From Flagellimonas pelagia (GTDB taxonomy: Bacteria; Bacteroidota; Bacteroidia; Flavobacteriales; Flavobacteriaceae): a stretch of DNA of 64,000 bases. A program made the position numbers and the translations under genes. The notes below the pieces were generated by a model. It made no database searches. It was given only the letters and a program-made list of their open reading frames with translations, and was not told the origin of the DNA. The stretch's first letter is position 1; each line of letters begins with the position of its first letter. This document shows positions 9,902-17,415 of this stretch, piece by piece. The stretch spans positions 248,001 to 312,000 of the forward strand of contig NZ_QXFI01000033.1 of NCBI RefSeq assembly GCF_003584135.1. The letters run 5' to 3'.

Positions 9902-10417
9902 CTATTCTTCTTTGAACCAGCTGGAATATTTTACGTAGTTGTTGGCAATCCGGTCTATTTCCCCGGCACTGAGCTCGGGACTGATATCCTTGATCTTCTT
10001 GGCGGGCATTCCGGCATAAATGCTGTTGGCTTCCACATGGGTTCCCTTGGTGACCACGGCACCAGCCGCGATGATGGAATTGCTCTCTACTACACAATCG
10101 TCCATAATGATGCTCCCCATGCCCACCAACACGTTGTCCTTTATGGTGCATCCATGCACAATGGCATTATGCCCAATGGAAACATTGTTTCCGATCGTGG
10201 TCGGTGATTTCAGATAGGTACAATGGATCACGGCCCCATCCTGCACGTTTACCTTGTTGCCCATTTTAATGAAATGGACATCGCCACGCACTACGGCATT
10301 GAACCATACACTGCATTGGTCGCCCATGGTAACTTCCCCTACAATGGTAGCGTTCTCGGCTATAAAACAATCCTTTCCCATTACCGGGGATATGCCCCTC
10401 ACGGATTTGATGATCAT
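9902..10417 (-). CDS. Gamma carbonic anhydrase-type left-handed beta-helix protein
   Basis: The 171-residue protein is built of hexapeptide repeats (for example NATIVG, NVSIGH, NAIVHG) that form a left-handed beta-helix trimer, as in the YrdA/PaaY/CaiE branch of gamma-class carbonic anhydrases. The zinc-ligand histidines are kept in VIHC, SIGHN and IVHGC. A C-terminal helix (about residues 145-171) completes the fold. Metal binding is likely; carbonic anhydrase activity is not proven for this short bacterial branch, and acyltransferase-like or cofactor roles are possible. The gene stands alone between two repeat-bearing gaps. Confidence 0.88.
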   Translation of the reverse strand: MIIKSVRGISPVMGKDCFIAENATIVGEVTMGDQCSVWFNAVVRGDVHFIKMGNKVNVQDGAVIHCTYLKSPTTIGNNVSIGHNAIVHGCTIKDNVLVGMGSIIMDDCVVESNSIIAAGAVVTKGTHVEANSIYAGMPAKKIKDISPELSAGEIDRIANNYVKYSSWFKEE

Positions 10418-10472
10418 ATCTTTTTAATTTGAATCAATTCAATTATACTACTTTACGGATATCTAAATTGTT

Positions 10473-10493
10473 CCTTCGACTCCGCTCAGGGAC
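10473..10493. repeat. Interspersed intergenic repeat word
   Basis: A 21-base word (CCTTCGACTCCGCTCAGGGAC with neighbours) resembles a short sequence I recall as recurring between genes in many Flavobacteriaceae genomes. It is single-copy in this window, so the repeat status rests on recall. Confidence 0.4.
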
Positions 10494-10560
10494 CTGCTCG
10501 ATATGGCCGCTAGTGGATTTTGTCTTTTTATATCTCGCTTCTCATGCTAAAGCCGTCAAT

Positions 10561-10655
10561 TCGAGTGAAATTCCGGGGGAATTTTGTATCGAGAATCGGT
10601 TTTGGGCTTGAAATGCTGGTTCTCGATACAATTTTTCTCTTGAAAAATTACTCGA
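10561..10655. repeat. REP-like pair of inverted palindromic units
   Basis: Two 35-36 bp units face each other: 10561-10595 and, inverted, 10620-10655, with a 24-base spacer. Each reads TCGAGT, then an internal hairpin, then TGTATCGAGAA. The hairpins differ: AAATTCC/GGAATTT on the left and AATTTTTC/GAAAAATT on the right. Conserved ends with covarying stems are what a REP/BIME-like element shows. It lies downstream of the response regulator gene and could also end its transcript. Confidence 0.65.
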
Positions 10656-10696
10656 ACTGACAAATTACGGTCAAAATGCTCAACGGTCATATTCAT

Positions 10697-11431
10697 CTAT
10701 TGAAAATATGACAATAGTTCTGCTTTTTTGGAGGCGGATACGGAGAGTTCCTTCCCGTTGGACAAAATAACACTACCTCCTTTGCCCTTTTTGTACTTGA
10801 CCACTTCGGATACATTGACCAGATACGATTTATGGATCCTGGCAAAGGGATAGGGTTGCAGGGCATCTTCAAAATATTTCAGGGTCTTGCTCACCACAAT
10901 TTTTTTCTTTTCCAGATAGATTTCCGTGTAGTTATCATCCGCCTTGCAAAAATAGATATCTCCTACCTCCAATACCTGAAAGCCATCCTGCTGTGGTAAG
11001 GTAATCTTTCCTTCTGCCTTGATGGGCCTTGCCTTCAGCACCTGTCCTTCCAAGGCATTTTCCTTTTCCTTAATGGCCCGTACATACTCCACCGCTTTGA
11101 CCAATTCATCAATATTGATGGGCTTCATCAGATAATAAGCGGCATGATGATTAAGGGCATCCATGGCATATTGGTTGTAGGCCGTGACAAAAATGATCTC
11201 GAACGAACGGTCTGGAATTTTGTCCAGAAGGTCAAAGGCGTTGCCAAAGGGCATTTCCACATCCAAGAACACCAGATCGGGTTCCTGGTTTTGGATCAAT
11301 GACAATCCTTGTTCAATATTGGCGGCTTCCCCGAGGAGTTTTACGCCTTCGCAATACTTGGCCAAATAGTTCCGAAGTATTTCGCGGCTATTGGCCTCGT
11401 CCTCCACGATGATTGCCTTGAGTTCCATCAT
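10697..11431 (-). CDS. LytTR-family response regulator
   Basis: The 244-residue protein has a receiver domain (about residues 4-120) with acidic pocket EDE, phospho-acceptor Asp57 in VFLDVEMP, the T of VTAYNQ and the K of MKPINI. A LytTR DNA-binding domain follows (about 140-244; DNYTEIYL, RIHKSYLVN). It is the partner of the upstream histidine kinase: the kinase stop TGA overlaps the start ATGATG, so the two are translationally coupled, and either of two adjacent ATGs (11431, 11428) may be used. Proteins of this type bind pairs of direct repeats; a candidate pair lies at 13748-13780. Confidence 0.95.
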   Translation of the reverse strand: MMELKAIIVEDEANSREILRNYLAKYCEGVKLLGEAANIEQGLSLIQNQEPDLVFLDVEMPFGNAFDLLDKIPDRSFEIIFVTAYNQYAMDALNHHAAYYLMKPINIDELVKAVEYVRAIKEKENALEGQVLKARPIKAEGKITLPQQDGFQVLEVGDIYFCKADDNYTEIYLEKKKIVVSKTLKYFEDALQPYPFARIHKSYLVNVSEVVKYKKGKGGSVILSNGKELSVSASKKAELLSYFQ

Positions 11432-13641
11432 TGCTTTTTCAGTTTAAGGGACACTCTGGTCCCGGTATGGTCTCCATTTAGGTCGGAAATGGAAACGTCC
11501 ACCCGATTTTTGTACATATCGTTCAAAATCTCGATGCGCTTTTTGATATTTCCCATCCCTTTGGACTTTTGTTTCTTTTGATTACTGGTCTTCAGTTCTG
11601 CGGACTTTTTTCTGCCGATGCCATTGTCCTCGATGATGATTTCCAACATGTCGTTCGTCACCGGAAGCACCTTGATTTTTAAAAATCCTTTTTCTTCCTT
11701 GTAGCGCAAGCCGTGCCAGATGGCATTTTCAATATAAGGCTGGAGCAGCATGGGCGGAATCTGAAATGCCTCCACATCCACTGCGGGGTCCACCACCACC
11801 TCATAATCGAATTTATCCGCAAAGCGGGAATGTTCCAACTTCACATAAAGCTCCAATAGTTCGAGCTCCTTGGCCAAGGGAATAAAATCTTCCTCGGAAT
11901 TTTCGAGTACGCTGCGCATGAGCACCGAAAACTCACTCAAAAACCGGTTGGCACTGCGTTCGTCACTTTTGGCGATATAATTGTTCACGGAGTTGAGCGC
12001 ATTAAAGATGAAATGCGGATTCATCTGGGTTCGCAGCGATTTTAACGCCAATAGGTTGTTGGCCAATTTCTGCTGTTTGTCACTGCGGTAGTACAAAAAT
12101 GCAGTCAACGACATCATCGCAATCCCAAAGATGAGGGAATAAATGATCCACTTTTGGCGTTTACTGGTCTCCTCGTACAATTGTTGTTCGGTAACAGCCA
12201 GACTGTACTTGCTCTGCGCTAGTTCGCGTTCCTGCTCCAAGCTAGAAATTCGGTTTTGGGTATTGGCAATTTCCCGGTTGAAGCGAGCAGCCCTAGAGAT
12301 TTCCTGTTCCTTTCTCACATACAGACTATCCACAACGGCCACATAATCTTGATAGGACTCCAAGGCCTTGGTGAAATCGCCCTTGTTCCGATATACTTCC
12401 GAAAGTTTACGGGTAGCATCTTTTTGGATAACCAAATCATCATCCTTATCGGCTTCCACAATACTTTTTTCGAGATAGGGAATGGCCTCATCCAGCTTGT
12501 CTTGGGCAATATAGGCACTCGCAATCTTGTAATTGATGCGTTGTGAGGTAATGGTGTCGGAACCTGACACGCCTTTGCTTTCACGAGGCACACTTGGAGG
12601 GGAAAGTTGCTTGAGCTCGTTCAAACTTTTTTTCCGCTGTTGGATCTCATCACCGTACCTACTTTTCTGGTTGTAATAATCGGCTACGCGTTCACTCTCT
12701 TGGATCATACGTTCCGGGGCGACTTTTTTGGACAGGTCCAACGAATTTCGATAATACCCTTCGGCCTCTACCTCCCTATCCTCACTTGCAAAGGCATCCG
12801 CCATTTTGGAATTCAGGTCGATAATCTTGGGCGAAATCTGGTTCTTCTCCGCAATCACCAAACCTTGTTTGTAATATCCTTGCGCCTCCTTTATTTTACC
12901 ATTACCCTTGTTGGCATCACCTAAAGCCTCAAAGAGTTCCACTCGTTGATAGGGTACCATGCTTTTTTCTTCGATCAAGGAGGTAAGGGTTCTGATGGCC
13001 AAATCGTTTTGCCCATTCAAGGTGTATGCTTGTCCCAACAATAATTTAGTTCGATTGGACTCCGTTGCAGAAAGGGCATCCTTAAAATTATCGATGGCCA
13101 AATCGTATTGTTTGTGATAAAGGTAAATTTCACCTAAAGTTCGCAGGGATTGGGCAAGTTCCCGTTTGTTGCCCGAAGTACCCAAGGGCTCCATGGATTG
13201 GGCCACAAAATCGATGCTCTTTTCCAGACTGGTTTTTTTATAAAAGTTGGCAGAATCCAACAGTCGTTGGTGGTCCATTGCCACACTCCTTGTTTTGGAT
13301 GCCGAGCTTTCCCTCTTTTTGGAAATTCCCTTTCCATATCCTTCCACCAAAACATCTACATCCTCACCGGAAATGATCCTATGACGCACCGTTTCGATCT
13401 CTGGGCTTTCAAAAATGAGTATATCTCCAATGGAAGCCCTAATCTTGAACTCTCCCAAACTATTGGTCTTGGTATATTCTCCCTTGTCCGTAGACACCTC
13501 AACCCCAGAAATGGGCACATAGTTCTCCTTGCCCTTCACGGAACCCTTGATCTCCACCCCGCCACTGGTTTGCCCCACTTGGGACACGGCGGTCAGGGTG
13601 GTCATCAACAAACAGATAAATATGTAAGCCCTTTTCATCAT
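11428..13641 (-). CDS. LytS-type sensor histidine kinase with periplasmic TPR and CarboxypepD-reg-like domain
   Basis: The 737-residue protein has a signal peptide (to about residue 20), a carboxypeptidase-regulatory-like beta domain (about 25-100), a long stretch of TPR helices (about 130-470), a coiled region, one membrane span (WIIYSLIFGIAMMSLTAFLYY, about 494-515) and a cytoplasmic His_kinase domain with the phospho-histidine motif MNPHFIFNALNS (about 540). ATP-binding N and G boxes follow (YIENAIWHGL, IEDNGIGR). It should autophosphorylate and pass phosphate to the overlapping LytTR regulator. The signal is unknown; TPRs suggest protein-protein sensing. Two ATGs (13641, 13638) are possible starts. 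Confidence 0.92.
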   Translation of the reverse strand: MMKRAYIFICLLMTTLTAVSQVGQTSGGVEIKGSVKGKENYVPISGVEVSTDKGEYTKTNSLGEFKIRASIGDILIFESPEIETVRHRIISGEDVDVLVEGYGKGISKKRESSASKTRSVAMDHQRLLDSANFYKKTSLEKSIDFVAQSMEPLGTSGNKRELAQSLRTLGEIYLYHKQYDLAIDNFKDALSATESNRTKLLLGQAYTLNGQNDLAIRTLTSLIEEKSMVPYQRVELFEALGDANKGNGKIKEAQGYYKQGLVIAEKNQISPKIIDLNSKMADAFASEDREVEAEGYYRNSLDLSKKVAPERMIQESERVADYYNQKSRYGDEIQQRKKSLNELKQLSPPSVPRESKGVSGSDTITSQRINYKIASAYIAQDKLDEAIPYLEKSIVEADKDDDLVIQKDATRKLSEVYRNKGDFTKALESYQDYVAVVDSLYVRKEQEISRAARFNREIANTQNRISSLEQERELAQSKYSLAVTEQQLYEETSKRQKWIIYSLIFGIAMMSLTAFLYYRSDKQQKLANNLLALKSLRTQMNPHFIFNALNSVNNYIAKSDERSANRFLSEFSVLMRSVLENSEEDFIPLAKELELLELYVKLEHSRFADKFDYEVVVDPAVDVEAFQIPPMLLQPYIENAIWHGLRYKEEKGFLKIKVLPVTNDMLEIIIEDNGIGRKKSAELKTSNQKKQKSKGMGNIKKRIEILNDMYKNRVDVSISDLNGDHTGTRVSLKLKKQ

Positions 13642-13747
13642 AATTGAAGTAAACTTAGTTCATCCCAAGCGTATTAAAAAATGGATTTTTAGGGAAAGAA
13701 GCTCAAATACACCTCGATTTTACCACTTTACAAAGTCATCCGGTTCA

Positions 13748-13780
13748 TTGGCTCATTCTGATTGCCATTTGGCTCATTCT
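13748..13780. promoter_or_regulatory. Direct repeat pair, candidate LytTR binding site
   Basis: The 12-base word TTGGCTCATTCT occurs at 13748-13759 and 13769-13780, a 21-base period (two helix turns). It lies in the divergent gap between the LytTR kinase/regulator operon and the VWA gene, just upstream of a candidate -33 box at 13784. LytTR regulators are known to bind short direct repeats of about this spacing; the link to this regulator is inferred. Confidence 0.5.
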
Positions 13781-13783
13781 CGA

Positions 13784-13814
13784 TTTTTATTGCAAAAAGA
13801 TGCCTATACTTTTA
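13784..13814 (+). promoter_or_regulatory. Candidate promoter of the VWA gene
   Basis: TTTT (13784-13787), 19 bases, then TACTTTTA (13807-13814) differs by one base in each box from TTTG-N19-TAnnTTTG. The ATG follows 25 bases later. Confidence 0.35.
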
Positions 13815-13839
13815 AGCCATCATTTAAAAACATTGCATC

Positions 13840-15009
13840 ATGAAACATTTGAATAAAGTATTGGGAACAGCATTCGCACTTATGGCCACAGGTGCCAGCT
13901 ACGGTTGCAACCTCAAAGCACAGGAAAAAGAAAATACGGTATTGGTGACCCAATCCATTGTGGAAAAACCAAGCAAGCATTTTGTAAAAATCGCTTTGTT
14001 GCTCGATACCAGTAACAGTATGGACGGACTCATCAACCAAGCCAAGGCACAATTGTGGGATATTGTGAACGAGTTTACCCACGCCAAATGTGGCAACGAT
14101 ACCCGACCCATGCTTCAAATTGCCCTTTATGAATATGGAAATGATAATCTTTCTTCCCGTGAAGGGTACATTAGACAGGTATTGGGATTTTCGGATGACT
14201 TGGATGAAATTTCAGAAAAACTATTCTCCCTGACCACTAATGGCGGTGAGGAATATTGTGGAGAGGTCATTCAAACTTCCCTGAAACAATTGGATTGGGG
14301 CAAGAATGCCGATGATCTTAAAATGATCTTTATTGCAGGGAATGAACCCTTCACACAAGGCAAATTGAATTACAGGGATGCAGCCGCCAATGCCAAGGAA
14401 AAGGATGTGATCGTGAATACTATTTTCTGTGGCAATTTTCAACAAGGCATCAGTACCGAATGGAAAAGTGGTGCCTCATTGACCGGAGGGGAATATATGG
14501 CCATTGACCATAATCAACAGATCGTGCACATCAACACCCCTTATGACGATGTCATCATCAAATTGAATTCCAAATTGAACAACACCTATATTTCGTATGG
14601 TTCCATTGGGTATGAAAAGAAAGCGCAGCAAAGCGCTCAGGACCTGAATGCCGCTGAGCTGGAAGAAGTCGTTGTGGTAAAACGTGCGGTGAGCAAAAGC
14701 TCCAGACTGTATAAAAATTCCCAATGGGATTTGGTGGATGCCGTGGAGGATGATGAAGCCGTGCTATCCAAATTGAAGGATAATGACCTTCCCAAAGAGT
14801 TGCAGGGCAAATCCAAAAGTGAAATCAAAGCGTACGTTGAGGACAAAAAAGCGGAGCGTGAAAAAATTCAAAAGGAAATCCAAGAATTGAATGCGAAACG
14901 TGAGGCTTATATCGCCCAAAGCCAGAAAGAGGAAAAAGGGGAATTGGAAAACGCCATGTTATCGGCCATCAAGAGCCAAGCCTCCAAGAAAAATATGAAG
15001 TGGGATTAA
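13840..15009 (+). CDS. Exported VWA (von Willebrand A) domain protein
   Basis: The 389-residue protein has an N-terminal export signal with a cysteine near residue 23 (ASYGCNLK) that could be a weak lipobox. A VWA fold covers about residues 45-250, with the MIDAS metal site DTSNSM (about 55-60), a later threonine-containing loop and a DLKMIFIAGNEPF strand. The last 120 residues are charged and helical, ending in a Lys/Glu-rich coiled coil (about 315-375). VWA proteins bind partners through a divalent cation; the partner here is unknown. It is divergent from the LytTR operon and preceded by the 21-bp direct repeat, so it may be a target. A terminator follows. Confidence 0.88.
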   Translation: MKHLNKVLGTAFALMATGASYGCNLKAQEKENTVLVTQSIVEKPSKHFVKIALLLDTSNSMDGLINQAKAQLWDIVNEFTHAKCGNDTRPMLQIALYEYGNDNLSSREGYIRQVLGFSDDLDEISEKLFSLTTNGGEEYCGEVIQTSLKQLDWGKNADDLKMIFIAGNEPFTQGKLNYRDAAANAKEKDVIVNTIFCGNFQQGISTEWKSGASLTGGEYMAIDHNQQIVHINTPYDDVIIKLNSKLNNTYISYGSIGYEKKAQQSAQDLNAAELEEVVVVKRAVSKSSRLYKNSQWDLVDAVEDDEAVLSKLKDNDLPKELQGKSKSEIKAYVEDKKAEREKIQKEIQELNAKREAYIAQSQKEEKGELENAMLSAIKSQASKKNMKWD

Positions 15010-15034
15010 TGTAGTTTTTATTGGTTGGTTGGAA

Positions 15035-15065
15035 ATGGCTCATCCCTTGTGGTGGGCCATTTTTA
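15035..15065 (+). terminator. Terminator of the VWA gene
   Basis: An ATGGC/GCCAT stem extended by G-U and G-C pairs to about 10 bp is followed by TTTTT at 15060-15064. The T tract runs into the stop codon of the convergent PorP/SprF gene. Confidence 0.55.
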
Positions 15066-16058
15066 ATTGTTGGCTGCTGGGCAATAACAATCGTATCGTT
15101 TGCCATCATCGCTCTGACCAAAATCGTAGCCCAAGGTAATCTGGTGGAACCCGCCATTATCAAAACGGATATCCCCGGATTGATAGGAATAATTATAGGA
15201 GAACAAGAAACGGTTCACATTCACACCCACAATTGGCGTGAACAATTGCAAACGTTGCTCGCCAAAAGTTCCGTTGGATTGGTACTGTGCCCCATCAAAA
15301 CTTCTTCGGTAAGAAAGTCCGGCCCAAATGGTACCGAAACTAACATCCTTGTACACCTTGGCGTTCAGGTCAACCGTTTTTTCCTTGGTATAATCCGTCA
15401 TCTGGAACAAGATGGAAGGCTCCACCCTAGTTTTTTTTCCGAATACATAACCTGCGGAAAGCAAATATCTTCTAATGTTGTCGATTTCAACTGCACTATA
15501 TAGGTCACGTCCGCTTCCCAAAACATTGAGGATTGCCGCATGGGCGTAGAACTCGAACAAGTTGTAGGATGCGCCCAAATCCACATTGAAATAACTGGTC
15601 GTATTTTTTACCCCTGTGACCACAGGATCGGGTATCACAGACCTAAATTCCGTTTCATCCAAACTACTTAATATCACTCCTGCACTAAGTCCGAACGAAA
15701 GTTGGTTCAGTGTTCTGAAATCACCACCAAGCTGCAAGTGGTGGGCATACGTTCCTTTAAACCCGGTTTGGGAATGGTAGCCGTTGGAATCATTAAATAG
15801 AATACCTCCGATACCGCTACGTTCCCCCACTCTAGAATTGATATTGAACGTTTGGAGACTGGGAGCCTCGTCCACATTGAACCATTGCTTTCTGGCCGTA
15901 AGACGAATCTTGGTCCCCTCAGCAATACCCGCCATGGATGGATAGACCAAATAATAGTTATCCGCCAAGTAGTCAAAATATACGGGGATTCCCTCCTGTG
16001 CCTTGGCCATAAAACCAAAGAACAGGGCAATAATGATTGAGGTTGTGCTGCGTCTCAT
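15063..16058 (-). CDS. PorP/SprF family type IX secretion system membrane protein (second copy)
   Basis: The 331-residue protein has a signal peptide ending at AKAQ and the family pattern YLVYPSMAGI followed by barrel-like beta strands to the C-terminus. It resembles the product of 4034-5026 in plan but has no adhesin or OmpA gene beside it, so its cargo is not visible; it may serve an adhesin encoded elsewhere. A short unusual C-terminal tail carries two cysteines (YDCYCPAANN). It is convergent with the VWA gene and divergent from the Nfu gene. Family call is fairly sure, client unknown. Confidence 0.85.
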   Translation of the reverse strand: MRRSTTSIIIALFFGFMAKAQEGIPVYFDYLADNYYLVYPSMAGIAEGTKIRLTARKQWFNVDEAPSLQTFNINSRVGERSGIGGILFNDSNGYHSQTGFKGTYAHHLQLGGDFRTLNQLSFGLSAGVILSSLDETEFRSVIPDPVVTGVKNTTSYFNVDLGASYNLFEFYAHAAILNVLGSGRDLYSAVEIDNIRRYLLSAGYVFGKKTRVEPSILFQMTDYTKEKTVDLNAKVYKDVSFGTIWAGLSYRRSFDGAQYQSNGTFGEQRLQLFTPIVGVNVNRFLFSYNYSYQSGDIRFDNGGFHQITLGYDFGQSDDGKRYDCYCPAANN

Positions 16059-16139
16059 GTGACGATCTGGGCTAATGGTTGTGATTTAAAAATAATCAAA
16101 CATTTAGATAACGGTTTGCAAAGGACATTATTATAATAT

Positions 16140-16171
16140 TTTGCTGCACATATCAACTATTGGTATTTTTG
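16140..16171 (+). promoter_or_regulatory. Promoter of the Nfu gene
   Basis: TTTG (16140-16143), 20 bases, TATTTTTG (16164-16171) is a full match to the Bacteroidota primary sigma consensus. The ATG begins 15 bases downstream, giving a very short leader. Confidence 0.7.
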
Positions 16172-16186
16172 TATCAAATTAAACCG

Positions 16187-17083
16187 ATGAAAGAATATAA
16201 TATCACCGTAATAGCCACCAATAATCCTAAGATCATCAAATTGGAGGCCAACCATTTTTTGGTGAAGGGCAATTACGAATACAAGAATATAGACGAGGCC
16301 AAAAATTCTCCCTTGGCACAGCAACTTTTTTACCTTCCGTTCATTAAAACGGTGTACATCGCCAGCAATTTTGTGGCTTTGGAAAGGTACGATATCGTGA
16401 CCTGGGAAGATGTAAAGGCCGATGTGGCCCAACAATTGGTAGAATACCTGAATGCCGGGGAACCAGTGGTGAACGAAGAGGATGTGCAAAAAAAGCAGCC
16501 CGTTACCGTTTATGCCGAAGTAACCCCTAACCCTTCGGTGATGAAGTTCGTCTGCAACAAGCGCATTGTGCCTTCCACTTACGAGTTCAAGAACATCGAT
16601 GAGGCCAAGGATGCTCCATTGGCCAAGGAACTTTTCCATCTACCTTTTGTGAAAGAAGTGTTCATGGATGAAAACTATGTTTCCGTAACCAAATATGATG
16701 TGGCGGACTGGGATGAAATCAATATGCAACTGCGGGAATTTATCCGTGATTTTTTAGCTGATGGGAAGGATGTCGTCACTGCGGAGGCGCTTCAAAAAAA
16801 GGAGGAATCCAAACAACAGGAGAAGGTCAACCTCAGCTATGATGACACCTCCCAACAGATTATCGATATTTTGGAGGAATATGTGAAACCCGCCGTTGCC
16901 AGTGATGGTGGAAATATCCAGTTTCAATCCTATGAAGAGGAAAGCGGAACCGTCAGTGTGATCCTACAGGGAGCCTGTAGCGGTTGTCCTTCATCCACCT
17001 TTACCCTCAAGAATGGGATCGAGACGATGTTGAAGAACATGATGGGCGATAAAATCCGCGAAGTGGTGGCCCTGAACGGCTAA
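16187..17083 (+). CDS. Nfu/NifU-type iron-sulfur carrier with duplicated N-terminal domain
   Basis: The 298-residue protein starts at ATG 16187, which fits the promoter at 16140-16171; an upstream in-frame start would overlap that promoter. Two tandem Nfu_N-type domains (about residues 1-92 and 105-195) share the pattern N-I-D-E-A-K...PLA..LF.LPF...V. A C-terminal Nfu domain (about 215-298) carries the cluster-binding CSGC (about 263-266). It probably assembles or delivers [4Fe-4S] clusters in the cytoplasm. Single N-domain Nfu proteins are commoner; the duplication is clear from the sequence. It stands as a single gene before dodecin. Confidence 0.93.
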   Translation: MKEYNITVIATNNPKIIKLEANHFLVKGNYEYKNIDEAKNSPLAQQLFYLPFIKTVYIASNFVALERYDIVTWEDVKADVAQQLVEYLNAGEPVVNEEDVQKKQPVTVYAEVTPNPSVMKFVCNKRIVPSTYEFKNIDEAKDAPLAKELFHLPFVKEVFMDENYVSVTKYDVADWDEINMQLREFIRDFLADGKDVVTAEALQKKEESKQQEKVNLSYDDTSQQIIDILEEYVKPAVASDGGNIQFQSYEEESGTVSVILQGACSGCPSSTFTLKNGIETMLKNMMGDKIREVVALNG

Positions 17084-17153
17084 TTTTAAGGGTTTTTATA
17101 ACCCGTTTCCGGTAAATTTTTGCTAAATTTAAGAAATTTAAAAAACATTGACC

Positions 17154-17354
17154 ATGGCAGTTTTAAAAGTTATTGAAGTATTGGCCAATTCCGATAAAAG
17201 CTGGGAAGACGCAGCAAAAAATGCACTGGAACAAGCCGCAAAATCCGTGAAAAACATTCGTTCCATCTATATCAACGAGCAAAGTGCCACCGTTAAGGAT
17301 GGAAAGATTGATGACTACAGGGTGAACGTTAAGATTACCTTTGAGGTACAGTAA
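17154..17354 (+). CDS. Dodecin family flavin-binding protein
   Basis: The 66-residue protein (ATG 17154; a TTG six bases earlier is less likely) matches dodecin: V-I-E-V-L-A-N-S near the start, SWEDAAKNALEQAA helix, then the strands IRSIYINEQSATV and YRVNVKITFEVQ. Dodecins form hollow dodecamers that bind and buffer flavins. Length is normal. A strong terminator follows immediately, so it is likely monocistronic. Confidence 0.93.
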   Translation: MAVLKVIEVLANSDKSWEDAAKNALEQAAKSVKNIRSIYINEQSATVKDGKIDDYRVNVKITFEVQ

Positions 17355-17369
17355 ATCATCCACAAAAGA

Positions 17370-17397
17370 AAAAAGCGTCCCAAGGGACGCTTTTTTT
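17370..17397 (+). terminator. Strong rho-independent terminator after dodecin
   Basis: The stem AGCGTCCC/GGGACGCT with a 2-base AA loop is flanked by A and T runs, so it can act in both directions. It ends 18 bases before the next start codon. Confidence 0.9.
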
Positions 17398-17415
17398 ATT
17401 CCCAAAAGTGAAGAA

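Noticed and set aside
13642..13839. Promoter for the LytTR kinase operon (TTTT-N19-TAAGTTTA near 13650-13680)
   Set aside because: Both boxes deviate from consensus; too weak to list as a feature, though it is compatible with the divergent layout.
17341..17415. Longer start for the DUF255 lipoprotein
   Set aside because: It would place translation across the dodecin terminator and put the lipobox too far from the N-terminus.
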